A stretch of DNA of 64,000 bases from Candidatus Tumulicola sp. (GTDB lineage: Bacteria > Vulcanimicrobiota > Vulcanimicrobiia > Eremiobacterales > Eremiobacteraceae): positions 62,001 to 126,000 of the forward strand of contig DATNNM010000003.1 of the NCBI GenBank assembly GCA_035601835.1. The letters run 5' to 3'. The translations under genes and the position numbers were made by a program. Of the stretch, positions 8,288-16,051 are shown piece after piece (position 1 is the first letter of the stretch; each line of letters starts with the position of its first letter). A model generated the notes under the pieces. It worked only from the letters and a program-made list of their open reading frames with translations, was not told the origin of the DNA and did no database searches.

Positions 8288-9075
8288 TGGCCGGTTCCGG
8301 TCACGAGGCGCCGCAGCCGGCCCCACAGACCGTCTTCGGAGAGATTGGTGAGCGGCACGTTTTCGCCGAGCAGGCGCCTGGCGATCGCGTTATAGATGCG
8401 CGCGAGCCGGCGGCTCGCATCCAACACGATTGGTTCGCCGCGGTTGGTGGTGTCGATGATCTCTTCGTCGTCCGGCACCACGCCGACCACATCGCGGCCC
8501 AAGATCTCGACGACGTCGTCCACGCTGAGCATGTCACCGGTGCGCACCATCTCGACGCGCACGCGATTGATGATGAGACGGCAGCGCCGATTGCCGAGCA
8601 TGCCCAAGATGCGGTCTGCGTCGCGGATGGCCGCTACTTCGGGAGTCGTGACGATGAGCGCCTGGTCGGCGCCGGCGACGGCATTGCGAAAACCGTGCTC
8701 GATGCCCGCAGGACAGTCGATGAGCACGTCATCGAAGTCAGCCGCCAGCTTGCGCATGACGATGCGCATCTGATCTTCCGTGACCGATTCCTTGTCCTTG
8801 ACTTGCGATGCGGGCAGCAGGTAGAGGTTGTCGAAACGCCGGTCCTTGATGAGCGCCTGGCGGGTCTGGCAGCGTTCTTCCACCAGATCCACCAAGTCGT
8901 ATACGATGCGCTTTTCGAGCCCAAGCACCAGATCGAGGTTGCGCAAACCGATGTCCGCGTCGACCAAGGCCACTTGGCGGCCCAGTTTGGCCAGCGCGCC
9001 GCCTAGGTTGGCCGTGGTGGTGGTCTTGCCGACCCCTCCCTTGCCCGAGGTGATCACATAAACTGTGCCTGGCAT
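8284..9075 (-). CDS. minD: Septum-site determining ATPase MinD, first tandem copy
   Basis: A 263-residue MinD of standard length: deviant Walker A (SGKGGVGKTTTTANLG, about residues 9-25), DADIGLRNLDLVLG, IDCPAGIEHGF, TTPEVAAIRDADR, and a C-terminal amphipathic segment (GLWGRLRRLV) matching a membrane-targeting sequence. It is the membrane-bound ATPase that recruits MinC and is turned over by MinE. It lies 10 bases after minC and overlaps the second minD by four bases. This copy looks closer to canonical MinD than its neighbour, which carries an N-terminal extension. Confidence 0.94.
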   Translation of the reverse strand: MPGTVYVITSGKGGVGKTTTTANLGGALAKLGRQVALVDADIGLRNLDLVLGLEKRIVYDLVDLVEERCQTRQALIKDRRFDNLYLLPASQVKDKESVTEDQMRIVMRKLAADFDDVLIDCPAGIEHGFRNAVAGADQALIVTTPEVAAIRDADRILGMLGNRRCRLIINRVRVEMVRTGDMLSVDDVVEILGRDVVGVVPDDEEIIDTTNRGEPIVLDASRRLARIYNAIARRLLGENVPLTNLSEDGLWGRLRRLVTGTGQ

Positions 9076-9085
9076 GTCTCTCCCG

Positions 9086-9832
9086 TTACAACGTCGCCGG
9101 TTCGGTTGTTATTCGCCCATCGCGCAGGCGCGCTATTTCCGGTTGCGCGGGCTTTTTGCGCCGCCGCTCGTCGGGCGCGACGGCGATGGCCCGGGATATG
9201 CGCAGTTGCATCGCCTCCAGCCGCAGCGCCGCAACGCTCGCGCTGTCGTCTCCTTCTGCGCCGGCATGCGCCACGCCCCGCAGCGCGCCCCAGACCACGA
9301 TGTCGCCGGTGGCCACCAATTCAGCTCCCGCGTTGACGTCGCCGATCACCACGATGTGGCCTACTGAGGAAAGCGACTGACCCGAGCGCACCGTGCCTTT
9401 GTAATAGAGCGTAGCGCTGCCGTCAGGGGCGGCGCCGGCGCGTCCGTTGCGGGCGCTCTTGCGCGAACGCCCGCCGTCTCGCTCGCGGCGCCGTTCGGGC
9501 ACATCGGTCCGATCGTCGCGGATGCGCGGCGCCGCCGCGATGCTCGCACCCACGAGGCGCAGCCCGGCGGAGCGGGCAAGCGCGGCCAGTTGCGCGTCGT
9601 CGCACACAGCGCCGTCTGCGACGATCCCGAATTGCTCCAACGTGGCGATGACCGCGCTTACTTCCGACTGCTCGGCCGGCAGCGAACCGAGCATGAGCAC
9701 CGCTCGGCTGCCTTTGTAGAAGCCCGGCAGTGAGGTCAGCCGCTCGCGCAGCTCCGCTACGGCGCCCGAGAGAGGCCGCTCTTGGAGGTGCAATAGCAGA
9801 CCCGACTTGGTTCCTTTAATCTGCACGGTCAT
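9086..9832 (-). CDS. minC: Septum site-determining protein MinC
   Basis: FtsZ-assembly inhibitor, 248 residues. The N-terminal domain (about 1-95) has the MinC_N pattern beginning KGTKSGLLLHL. A charged linker (about 100-135) leads to a C-terminal beta-helix domain (about 140-215) with the signature GTVRSGQSLSSVGHIVVIGDVNAGAELVATGDIVVWGALRG, the dimerisation and MinD-binding part. It is the first gene of minC-minD-minD-minE-rodA on the minus strand. Its start (9832) is divergent from the M48 protease gene, with 183 bases between, including a phased repeat array that could regulate either. Confidence 0.93.
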   Translation of the reverse strand: MTVQIKGTKSGLLLHLQERPLSGAVAELRERLTSLPGFYKGSRAVLMLGSLPAEQSEVSAVIATLEQFGIVADGAVCDDAQLAALARSAGLRLVGASIAAAPRIRDDRTDVPERRRERDGGRSRKSARNGRAGAAPDGSATLYYKGTVRSGQSLSSVGHIVVIGDVNAGAELVATGDIVVWGALRGVAHAGAEGDDSASVAALRLEAMQLRISRAIAVAPDERRRKKPAQPEIARLRDGRITTEPATL

Positions 9833-9888
9833 TCCACCAAGGCGTTAATCGGAAAATGTGCCGATTACGGACTCGGTTACGTTTCCCT

Positions 9889-9932
9889 TGTGGAAAAGCT
9901 GTGAAAGAACTGTGAAAGAAATGTGGATTGGA
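9889..9932. promoter_or_regulatory. Four phased 11-bp repeats between minC and the M48 protease gene
   Basis: Units at 9889-9899, 9900-9910, 9911-9921 and 9922-9932 all begin TGTGG or TGTGA. The middle two, TGTGAAAGAAC and TGTGAAAGAAA, are near-identical. A spacing of exactly one helical turn suggests a cooperative protein-binding array on one DNA face, in the intergenic space of two divergent genes. The binding protein is unknown. Confidence 0.5.
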
Positions 9933-10015
9933 TGGCATCGTTTGCGAGCGCGTCCGCAGGGAGTTCCCCGCAAGCCGTCGCAAAGTAAAGGACCTTGACC
10001 CTCGGGAGAGCAGCC

Positions 10016-11995
10016 ATGAACGTGTGGAAACGCGCCCTCGCAGCGCTGGTGCTGCTTGCATTGCTCGCCTCGAGCATGCCGTCGCCGGCAGGCGCCGTGT
10101 CGACCGGCACCGAGATCCGCATCGGGCAAGACGCCGTGAAACAGGTCGAGGCCGAAAACGCCCTCGTCAACGACCCCGTGCTCAACAACTGGGTCAATAA
10201 TCTGGCCGAGAACCTCAAGCGCTACCGCGCGCGGCCGGACATCAACTACACGTTCAAGATCATCGACACGAACAGCATCAACGCGTTCTCGCTGCCCGGC
10301 GGTTTCGTGTATGTGAATTTCGGACTGCTCAACTTCGTCAACTCGGACGACGAATTGGCCGGCGTCATGGGCCACGAGATGGGTCACGTGGAGCGGCGCC
10401 ACCAGATCACGCTGCAGGCGAAGGCTCAGGCTATCAACCTGATCATCGGCATCCTGTCGATCTTCTCGCCTTTCGCATACCGCTTCGGAAATCTGATCGG
10501 CGGGTTGTCCCTGTACAAGTTGTCGCGCATCGACGAGCTGCAGGCCGACCAATACGGCTTGCTGTTGATGACGCGCGCCGGCTACGATCCCATGGCCATG
10601 GTGTCGTTCATGGATCGCCTCCAGCACGAATACGGGCCGAATGCATCGGGGCTCGAGAAATACTTCGAGACGCACCCGGACCCCAAAGCGCGCATCGGGC
10701 ACCTGATGGGCTATCCGGAACTCGCAAAGACCAATACGCAGCAGCTCCTCGCGCAGGCGATCCACGACGAGGAAGAGGGCCGCTACGCGTTCGCAAACAA
10801 CAAGCTGGATCAAGTCCTGAAGGCCGATCCTGCGAACCAGCTCGCGCTGCTGCACAAGGGGCAGGTCGAATTGGCGCTTGGCAGCTTTGACAAGAGTCAA
10901 ACGGCGCTCGCGCAGGTCGCAAGCTCCTCCAAGAACACCGATCCGGCCGGTGCCGCGGCCGCCCGCATGCTCGCGATGCTGCCACGAGATCCTCAACCGG
11001 CCAAGGCGCTGCTGAATCCGAATCTCGACCCGCTGCGCCAGCAGGTCGCAGCCGCGCTTGCAGGTGCGAAGAACAATCAGGCGGCGATCGACGAGCGCGT
11101 CAAGCTCGGCAAAGACGATCTGAAGCAGCTCAACCAGCGTCTCGACGATCTTTCGTACGAAGTGCCCAATTTCGGCAACGTCGACATCAGGCCCGGAAGC
11201 CGCATCGAAGCCGTGTTCCAGGACCTGGAGCACATGTCCAAAGATCTCAACGTCCTGCTCGACAAGGTCGACTTCATCACGCAGGAAGCGCCCAGTCTGC
11301 AAAAGGACGATCTCGGCGTGCTGAACGAGATGCAAGCGCCGCTGCGCGAAAAGGCGCTGACCGGCGACACCTTGCGCCGCTTGCCCTATTACAAGGACTT
11401 GCTTTCGCAGATGAACACGTCGGCGGGCGATATCGTGAACTCGCTGACGGCGGCGCGCGGCGCGATGGCCTTGGCTTGGCAGTCATCGCCTGCGCTCGAT
11501 GCCTATTTCCGTGAGCTGTCGCGCAGTTCGCTCGATTTCGGCGGCGATATCTCGCCGCGCACGGCGCAAAAACTCAAACCGCTCGCGATCGCGGCAGAGC
11601 AGCAGCTCGACACCGCCGCCAACGCGGCTGAGGAAGCGAACCGGCGCTACTTCTCCGCGCAGGCGCGCCAGCTGCAAGCCCGCATCACGCTGCTCGGGGT
11701 CAACTTCCCCGAGGCACGCTACGAATCGCTCGCCCGCTCGATCCACGCTCGCCTCGGCATCGACGCGCCGAGCTACGACGAGGCGCTCGCCTTGAATCTG
11801 TCGCCGGGCGACGTCGCAGTCGCCTCGTGGTTCGCGGCCGAGGAAAAAGTGCCGGTGAGCACGGTCATCAACGAGCAGCGCGCCAGCAAGAAGACGTGGA
11901 TCGACCTAGCGCTTGACAAGCACCTCTCGCAGGAGTCGCTGGAAGTGACGCTTGGGATGTGGTTCTTAGGCTACGCCGAAACGCCGGCAATGTAG
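10016..11995 (+). CDS. Secreted M48-family zinc metalloprotease with TPR-like region
   Basis: A 659-residue exported protease. ATG 10016 is preceded by GGGAGAG and followed by a signal peptide (hydrophobic residues 6-20, AGA cleavage near 27). The M48 domain spans about 35-235, with zinc motif HEMGH at 120-124 and the third ligand region RIDELQAD (Glu174, Asp178). After it come TPR-like helices (about 260-310) and a long alpha-helical C-terminal part of unknown function, so it is longer than BepA/YfgC (about 480-490 residues). A periplasmic role in outer-membrane protein quality control is inferred from BepA-like architecture and the many envelope genes nearby. The TAG stop (11993-11995) is the GTAG head of a palindromic element. 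Confidence 0.85.
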   Translation: MNVWKRALAALVLLALLASSMPSPAGAVSTGTEIRIGQDAVKQVEAENALVNDPVLNNWVNNLAENLKRYRARPDINYTFKIIDTNSINAFSLPGGFVYVNFGLLNFVNSDDELAGVMGHEMGHVERRHQITLQAKAQAINLIIGILSIFSPFAYRFGNLIGGLSLYKLSRIDELQADQYGLLLMTRAGYDPMAMVSFMDRLQHEYGPNASGLEKYFETHPDPKARIGHLMGYPELAKTNTQQLLAQAIHDEEEGRYAFANNKLDQVLKADPANQLALLHKGQVELALGSFDKSQTALAQVASSSKNTDPAGAAAARMLAMLPRDPQPAKALLNPNLDPLRQQVAAALAGAKNNQAAIDERVKLGKDDLKQLNQRLDDLSYEVPNFGNVDIRPGSRIEAVFQDLEHMSKDLNVLLDKVDFITQEAPSLQKDDLGVLNEMQAPLREKALTGDTLRRLPYYKDLLSQMNTSAGDIVNSLTAARGAMALAWQSSPALDAYFRELSRSSLDFGGDISPRTAQKLKPLAIAAEQQLDTAANAAEEANRRYFSAQARQLQARITLLGVNFPEARYESLARSIHARLGIDAPSYDEALALNLSPGDVAVASWFAAEEKVPVSTVINEQRASKKTWIDLALDKHLSQESLEVTLGMWFLGYAETPAM

Positions 11996-12075
11996 GCCTG
12001 AGGCTTTAGCCCCGGTAATGTAGTGCCGGGGCTTTAGCCCCGGGGACATGGTAGCGGGACCCTTGTGGTCCCGCT
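11992..12075 (+). repeat. Cluster of three palindromic elements
   Basis: Three elements in direct order: 11992-12015 (GTAG head, imperfect arms CCTGAGGC and GCCCCGG), 12020-12043 (perfect CCGGGGC/GCCCCGG arms) and 12051-12075 (GTAG head, arms AGCGGGACC and GGTCCCGCT around CTTGT). All keep the GTAG head. The first one supplies the stop codon of the M48 protease gene. The first variant recurs base for base, inverted, at 15992-16015. Confidence 0.85.
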
Positions 12076-12128
12076 TCTCTTGTAACAAGGGCGCCGTTCG
12101 ATGGGTAAGGTACATTACACAAGACGCT

Positions 12129-13166
12129 ATGGCTACTGACGTTCCCGCACTCCCTCGCTCCGAAGACTCCGGCAGCCCGTTTGTCCGCTGGCTCGAGCAA
12201 TTCCGCGACCGCATCAATCTGGGCATGATCGACTCGCACGCTGCGAAGCGCATCCGCTTGCTCGTGACCGGTACCGGCGCCGACGAATTGCTCGACGTGT
12301 TGGACCCGGATGGGTCCGCGCGCAGCGCCGTGTTCGACCATCTGGAGACCGCGCCGGGCTGGTCGATCGCCGACAGCGCGACGCGCGCCATTTTGGTCTG
12401 CGGCGACGCAGGCGTCGTGGATCGACCTGCACCCGAACATCTCGAGTCCTCGGCGCTCCCCGTTTTCCTCATCGATCGGCCGATCGGCGACGACGAGAAC
12501 CCCGCCGTCACGACGCACGCGGTGCCGCATCGTCCGTCTCCCGGCCAGCCTGCTCGCTATCGCGTCAGCGAACTCACGCTCGCGCAGTTGCGCAGGCACG
12601 TCCTGCCCGACGTCGTCGAGGCGTGCCGCGGCCTCGAGGTGTCGCTCGGTGCCCAGGTGCCCGCATTTCGCCCGACCGTTGCAGCCAAACTGTCGGTCGA
12701 TTGCGCCATGAACAGCCTCAAGGTCGCGGGGGCATCGGCTCTCGTCGACCACGTGCCGGTGCTCGGCCTCGTCTTGGGGAGCATCGCTTCGGCCGGCGAC
12801 ACGATCGCGATCACCGGCATGCAGGTCGCCATGCTGCTCAATTTGGCAGCCACGTATGGCAAAAAGGCGGAGATGGCCCGCATCATCGAGCTGCTGCCGG
12901 TGATCGGGGGCGGGTATGGCTGGCGCGCGCTGGCGCGCGAGTTATCCGGCTTCATCCCGATCGCGGGGCCGGTGATCAAGGCCGGCATCGCGTACGCAGG
13001 ATCGCTGGTCATCGGTCAGGCTGCTTCATTCTACTACGAGACGGGCGACCGCATGGCGCCTGACAAGTTGAGCGCGCTCTATCGCGAGGCCATCGACCGG
13101 GCTAGAACGCTGGCAAGAGAGCTCGTCGACAAGCTCAAGAAAAAACCCGACAGCAAAACCCCCTAG
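12129..13166 (+). CDS. DUF697-like membrane-associated protein
   Basis: A 345-residue protein beginning MATDVPALPRSED at ATG 12129. The frame stays open further upstream, but only through palindromic elements, so the downstream ATG is chosen. The N-terminal half (about 15-180) is soluble and unrecognised. The C-terminal half (about 190-325) is rich in Gly, Ala and hydrophobic segments (VPVLGLVLGSIASAGDTIAITGMQ, FIPIAGPVIKAGIAYAGSLVIG), like DUF697/EcsC-type domains that often accompany Era-like GTPases. No GTPase motif is visible here. A short Lys-rich tail ends the protein. Function unknown. Confidence 0.7.
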   Translation: MATDVPALPRSEDSGSPFVRWLEQFRDRINLGMIDSHAAKRIRLLVTGTGADELLDVLDPDGSARSAVFDHLETAPGWSIADSATRAILVCGDAGVVDRPAPEHLESSALPVFLIDRPIGDDENPAVTTHAVPHRPSPGQPARYRVSELTLAQLRRHVLPDVVEACRGLEVSLGAQVPAFRPTVAAKLSVDCAMNSLKVAGASALVDHVPVLGLVLGSIASAGDTIAITGMQVAMLLNLAATYGKKAEMARIIELLPVIGGGYGWRALARELSGFIPIAGPVIKAGIAYAGSLVIGQAASFYYETGDRMAPDKLSALYREAIDRARTLARELVDKLKKKPDSKTP

Positions 13167-13174
13167 AAGCCCTT

Positions 13175-13198
13175 GTAGTGCCGGGGCTTTAGCCCCGG
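13175..13198 (+). repeat. 24-nt palindromic element between convergent genes
   Basis: GTAG head followed by perfect CCGGGGC/GCCCCGG arms around TTTA. It lies nine bases after the stop of the DUF697 gene and directly abuts the TAA stop (13201-13199) of recR on the other strand. The hairpin may also serve as a terminator for one or both genes, although no T-run follows. Confidence 0.85.
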
Positions 13199-13798
13199 TT
13201 AGATCGCCCGGCGGCCCTCGAGCGCGCGCGCCAGCGTCGTCTCGTCTGCGTAATCGAGTTCGCCGCCGATCGGCAGGCCGTAGGCGAGGCGCGTCACTTT
13301 GGCGCCGAGCGGCGCGAGGAGCCGCGAGAGATACAGCGCGGTCGACTCGCCCTCGGCGTTCGGATTGGTGGCGATGATGACTTCCTTGATGCCTTCGGCG
13401 CCGATCCGGTCGACGAGTTCTTTGACCTTGAGCTGTCCGACGCCGATGCCTTCCATCGGCGAGATCAGCCCGCCGAGCACGTGGTACAGCCCGTTGTACG
13501 TCATCGCCCGTTCGATGGCGTAGACGTCTTTGGCTTCGCCGACCACGCACAGCATGTGCGCATCTCGGCGCGGATCGTCGCAGATCGAGCACACCTCGCC
13601 CTCGCTCAAACCGAAGCAGCGCTTACAGAAGCGGATCTTATCTTTCACGGCGACGATCGCTTCGGCGAGAGCCTGCGCGTCCTCGCGGCTCGCGGACAGC
13701 AAGTAAAACGCGAGGCGCGCCGCGGTCTTGGGCCCGACCGTCGGCAGTTTTTCCAGTTCGCCGATCAGGGCCCCAAGCGGGCCGGCGAGAGAATCCAC
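13199..13798 (-). CDS. recR: Recombination protein RecR
   Basis: A 199-residue DNA-binding ring protein of RecFOR gap repair. The N-terminal helix-hairpin-helix is near 15-35 (LPTVGPKTAARLAFYLL), the four-cysteine zinc motif CKRCFGLSEGEVCSIC is at about 57-72, the Toprim domain is at about 78-170, and the C-terminal Walker-like GGELDYADETTLARALEGR closes the protein. The GTG start at 13798 follows ybaB by 16 bases in a dnaX-ybaB-recR operon, the classic arrangement. recF is also in this window (52.6 kb), so at least two RecFOR components are present. Confidence 0.96.
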   Translation of the reverse strand: MDSLAGPLGALIGELEKLPTVGPKTAARLAFYLLSASREDAQALAEAIVAVKDKIRFCKRCFGLSEGEVCSICDDPRRDAHMLCVVGEAKDVYAIERAMTYNGLYHVLGGLISPMEGIGVGQLKVKELVDRIGAEGIKEVIIATNPNAEGESTALYLSRLLAPLGAKVTRLAYGLPIGGELDYADETTLARALEGRRAI

Positions 13799-13814
13799 AG
13801 TCGGAATGGGCGCC

Positions 13815-14117
13815 CTACAAGCCCGGTATGCCGAGGCCGCCGGCGAGCGGGCCCATGCGCGAACGCGAAAGATCCGAGACCTTTTCCTGCGCGTCTTTGA
13901 AGGCCAACATGAGAAGGTCTTCGAGCGTGCCGATGTCTTCCGGATCGCATGCCGCTTTGTCGATCTTCACCGCAAGGATGCCGCCGTGGCCGTTGAGCGT
14001 GACGGTCACCACGCCTGAGCCGGCGACGCCGGTCACCGTTTCGTTGGCCAGTTCTTCTTGGATCCGCGCGAGCTGCTCTTGGAGCTGGCGGGCTTGTTTC
14101 AGCAGGTTTTGATTCAT
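13815..14117 (-). CDS. ybaB: YbaB/EbfC nucleoid-associated protein
   Basis: A 100-residue small DNA-binding protein of the YbaB/EbfC family: a helical N-terminal segment (NLLKQARQLQEQLARIQEELA) followed by the conserved strand TVTLNGHGGILAVKID and the ending MGPLAGGLGIPGL. It forms dimers that bind and bend DNA. The start is ATG 14117 with GGAG close upstream. It sits eight bases after dnaX and 16 bases before recR, the usual context. Confidence 0.95.
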   Translation of the reverse strand: MNQNLLKQARQLQEQLARIQEELANETVTGVAGSGVVTVTLNGHGGILAVKIDKAACDPEDIGTLEDLLMLAFKDAQEKVSDLSRSRMGPLAGGLGIPGL

Positions 14118-14125
14118 GCTCTCCT

Positions 14126-15754
14126 CTACAAAAGGTCAGCGCCGAGGACCGATTCTGCCACGGCGAAACTCGAAGCCGGCCTCCGCGCTTCGCCGATCAC
14201 GAACTCCACGCGCGGCCTCACGTCGGCGACCGCCGCGATCGCGTCTGCTACTACGGCTTTCATCGCGGCCGTGTTCAGCTCTTCGAGAAAGTGCTTCTTC
14301 GCCACGCCGAGCGTCACCATTTCTCCGGACGCCTCGACGACCGAAGCATGTTGGACGTACGCGAAACAGGTCTTGGACCGCTCCTGCACAGCGCTCAAGA
14401 ACAGCGGCCATTTGCCGTCGAGTTTGGCGCGGTTCAACGCACCTGTGCCGGCCCGTTGCGAGACCTCCGGGACCTCCGCTCGAGCCGCCGCCCTTGTGGG
14501 CGCTTTGCCGGCCTGCGTTTTATTGCCGCCGCCGACGCCGGATTCGGCTCTGCCGCCTGCGCGCTCTTCCAACGTGCGGACGCGATCCGTGAGCGTCGCA
14601 AGCGTGAGTTCGTCCGAGGGCACGATCAGGCGGGCCAGCGCAAGTTCGAGGTCGATGCGCGGCTGGGTGGAGAAACGCTGCGCGACGCTCTCGGAAAGGT
14701 AGCGCAACGCGGCCATCACGCGCGCCTTGCCCAGCTTTTCGGCGACGGCCGCGATGCGCTCTGCGGTTTCCGGCGGCGCTTCGGCTTCCAGCACGTCGCG
14801 GCTGGCACGCGCCAGCAGCGCGAGCCGGAACCAGCGCAGCAGTTCCTTGGCGAGCCAGCCGGGATCCACGCCCTGGGCTGAGGCGTCGGCCACGGCGTTC
14901 AACGCCGCGGCGATATCCGCGTCCGCGACGGCGTCCACGATTCGATCGATGATGTCACGGTGCGATTCGCCGAACGCCACGTCAAGAACGGCGTCGGTTA
15001 TGGCGCCTCCGTCTGCGAACCCGCGCGCCTGCTCGAGCAGCACCAAGGCGTCGCGCAGCGCGCCATCAGCGAGATGCGCGATGCGCCGGGCCGCGAGGTC
15101 GTCGATTTTCACGCCCTCTTTCTTGGCGACGTCGAGCACGCGGTCGGTGATGACCGCCGGCGACATGCGGCGGAACTCGTAGCGCTGGCAGCGCGACATG
15201 ATGGTGGCCGGCACTTTGTGCAGTTCGGTGGTGGCCAGAATGAAGACGACGTAGTCCGGCGGCTCCTCGAGGGTTTTCAGCAGTGCATTGAACGCCTCGG
15301 GCGTGAGCATGTGGACTTCGTCGACGATGTAGACCTTCTTGCGGAAGCGCGATGGCGGGAATTGCACGCGATCGCGCAGCTCCCGGATCTCGTTGATGCC
15401 GCGGTTGCTCGCCGCGTCGATCTCGATGACGTCGAAGGCGGTGCCGGCGGCGATGGACACACAAGCCTCGCAGTGCCCGCACGGATCCGGACGGGGGCCG
15501 TTGGTCATGCAGTTCAAGCACTTCGCGAAGATGCGCGCAGCGGAGGTCTTGCCCGTGCCGCGCGGACCGGCGAACAGGTACGCGTGCACGACGTGATTGG
15601 TCTTCACCGCGCTTTGGAGGCCTTGCACGACGGCCGGCTGGCCGACCAGTTCGTCGAAGCCGCCGGGGCGGTGCTTGCGGTAGAGGGTCACTGAATCTGA
15701 TGCCGTCTTTTGCGCCACCCTGACGCCTTCGGCGGCGCGTTCGTCATTCCTCAT
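14126..15754 (-). CDS. dnaX: DNA polymerase III subunit gamma/tau
   Basis: Clamp-loader ATPase, about 542 residues from ATG 15754. AAA+ signatures are AGPRGTGKTSAARIFAKCLNC (Walker A with the first zinc Cys), the zinc cluster CGHCEAC, VDEVHMLTPEAFNALLKTLEEPP (Walker B) and MSRCQRYEF (sensor 1 / SRC motif). Domain III and a tau-like C-terminal part (about 430-542) follow. The start is uncertain: the frame extends further upstream to 15847, a GTG closer to the conserved VTLYRKHRP is also possible, and no strong ribosome site marks any of them. It is the first gene of dnaX-ybaB-recR. Confidence 0.93.
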   Translation of the reverse strand: MRNDERAAEGVRVAQKTASDSVTLYRKHRPGGFDELVGQPAVVQGLQSAVKTNHVVHAYLFAGPRGTGKTSAARIFAKCLNCMTNGPRPDPCGHCEACVSIAAGTAFDVIEIDAASNRGINEIRELRDRVQFPPSRFRKKVYIVDEVHMLTPEAFNALLKTLEEPPDYVVFILATTELHKVPATIMSRCQRYEFRRMSPAVITDRVLDVAKKEGVKIDDLAARRIAHLADGALRDALVLLEQARGFADGGAITDAVLDVAFGESHRDIIDRIVDAVADADIAAALNAVADASAQGVDPGWLAKELLRWFRLALLARASRDVLEAEAPPETAERIAAVAEKLGKARVMAALRYLSESVAQRFSTQPRIDLELALARLIVPSDELTLATLTDRVRTLEERAGGRAESGVGGGNKTQAGKAPTRAAARAEVPEVSQRAGTGALNRAKLDGKWPLFLSAVQERSKTCFAYVQHASVVEASGEMVTLGVAKKHFLEELNTAAMKAVVADAIAAVADVRPRVEFVIGEARRPASSFAVAESVLGADLL

Positions 15755-15847
15755 GCCGCTGGGATGAAGTCCGCGTGAAAGTGGGCCTTCGCTTTGCGTG
15801 AACCGCGGCTCTCTCCGTGCGCTACTACTAGCGAAAGGAGAACACAA

Positions 15848-15979
15848 ATGTTCTTAACTCTCGCAGCCGTCGCGGCAGCCACCGTCATCTCGAGCCACGA
15901 CACGTCATACTTCCCCCACGATTACCAAACAGAGATCGTCGCGCGTGTGGACGCGCTTACCGGCGACGCAGGGGCGTAA
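15848..15979 (+). CDS. 43-residue small protein with hydrophobic N-terminus
   Basis: Small open frame preceded by a strong ribosome site (GAAAGGAG, seven bases before ATG 15848), in the gap divergent to dnaX. The product starts MFLTLAAVAAATVISS, which could be a membrane anchor or signal peptide, and continues with a polar, acidic stretch (HDTSYFPHDYQTEIVARVDAL). I do not recognise a family. The TAA stop falls in GGGGCGTAAAGCC, which looks like a decayed half of the palindromic element whose intact copy lies 13 bases further on. The strong translation signal is the main reason to believe it is real. Confidence 0.5.
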   Translation: MFLTLAAVAAATVISSHDTSYFPHDYQTEIVARVDALTGDAGA

Positions 15980-15991
15980 AGCCGAAGCAAC

Positions 15992-16015
15992 CCGGGGCTA
16001 AAGCCTCAGGCCTAC
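15992..16015 (-). repeat. 24-nt palindromic element (imperfect-arm variant)
   Basis: Read on the minus strand this is base-for-base identical to the element at 11992-12015, with the GTAG head and arms CCTGAGGC and GCCCCGG around the TTTA centre. It lies just beyond a separate terminator-like hairpin. Confidence 0.85.
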
Positions 16016-16021
16016 AAACCA

Positions 16022-16045
16022 GCCCGGCGTCGAACGACGCCGGGC
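16022..16045. terminator. Strong hairpin downstream of the anti-sigma gene
   Basis: Ten-base perfect arms GCCCGGCGTC and GACGCCGGGC around the loop GAAC. It begins seven bases after the anti-sigma stop on the minus strand. On the plus strand it is followed by ATTCTCTTATTTTT, so it may act in both directions. Confidence 0.6.
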
Positions 16046-16051
16046 ATTCTC

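Noticed and set aside
9845-11335. A 496-codon open frame antisense to the M48 protease
   Set aside because: High-GC antisense shadow with no family signature; the plus-strand frame has HEMGH, a signal peptide and a ribosome site.
13175-13198. Simple rho-independent terminator instead of a repeat-family member
   Set aside because: No T-run follows on either strand, and the 24-base sequence including the GTAG head recurs at several other places, some inside coding sequence.
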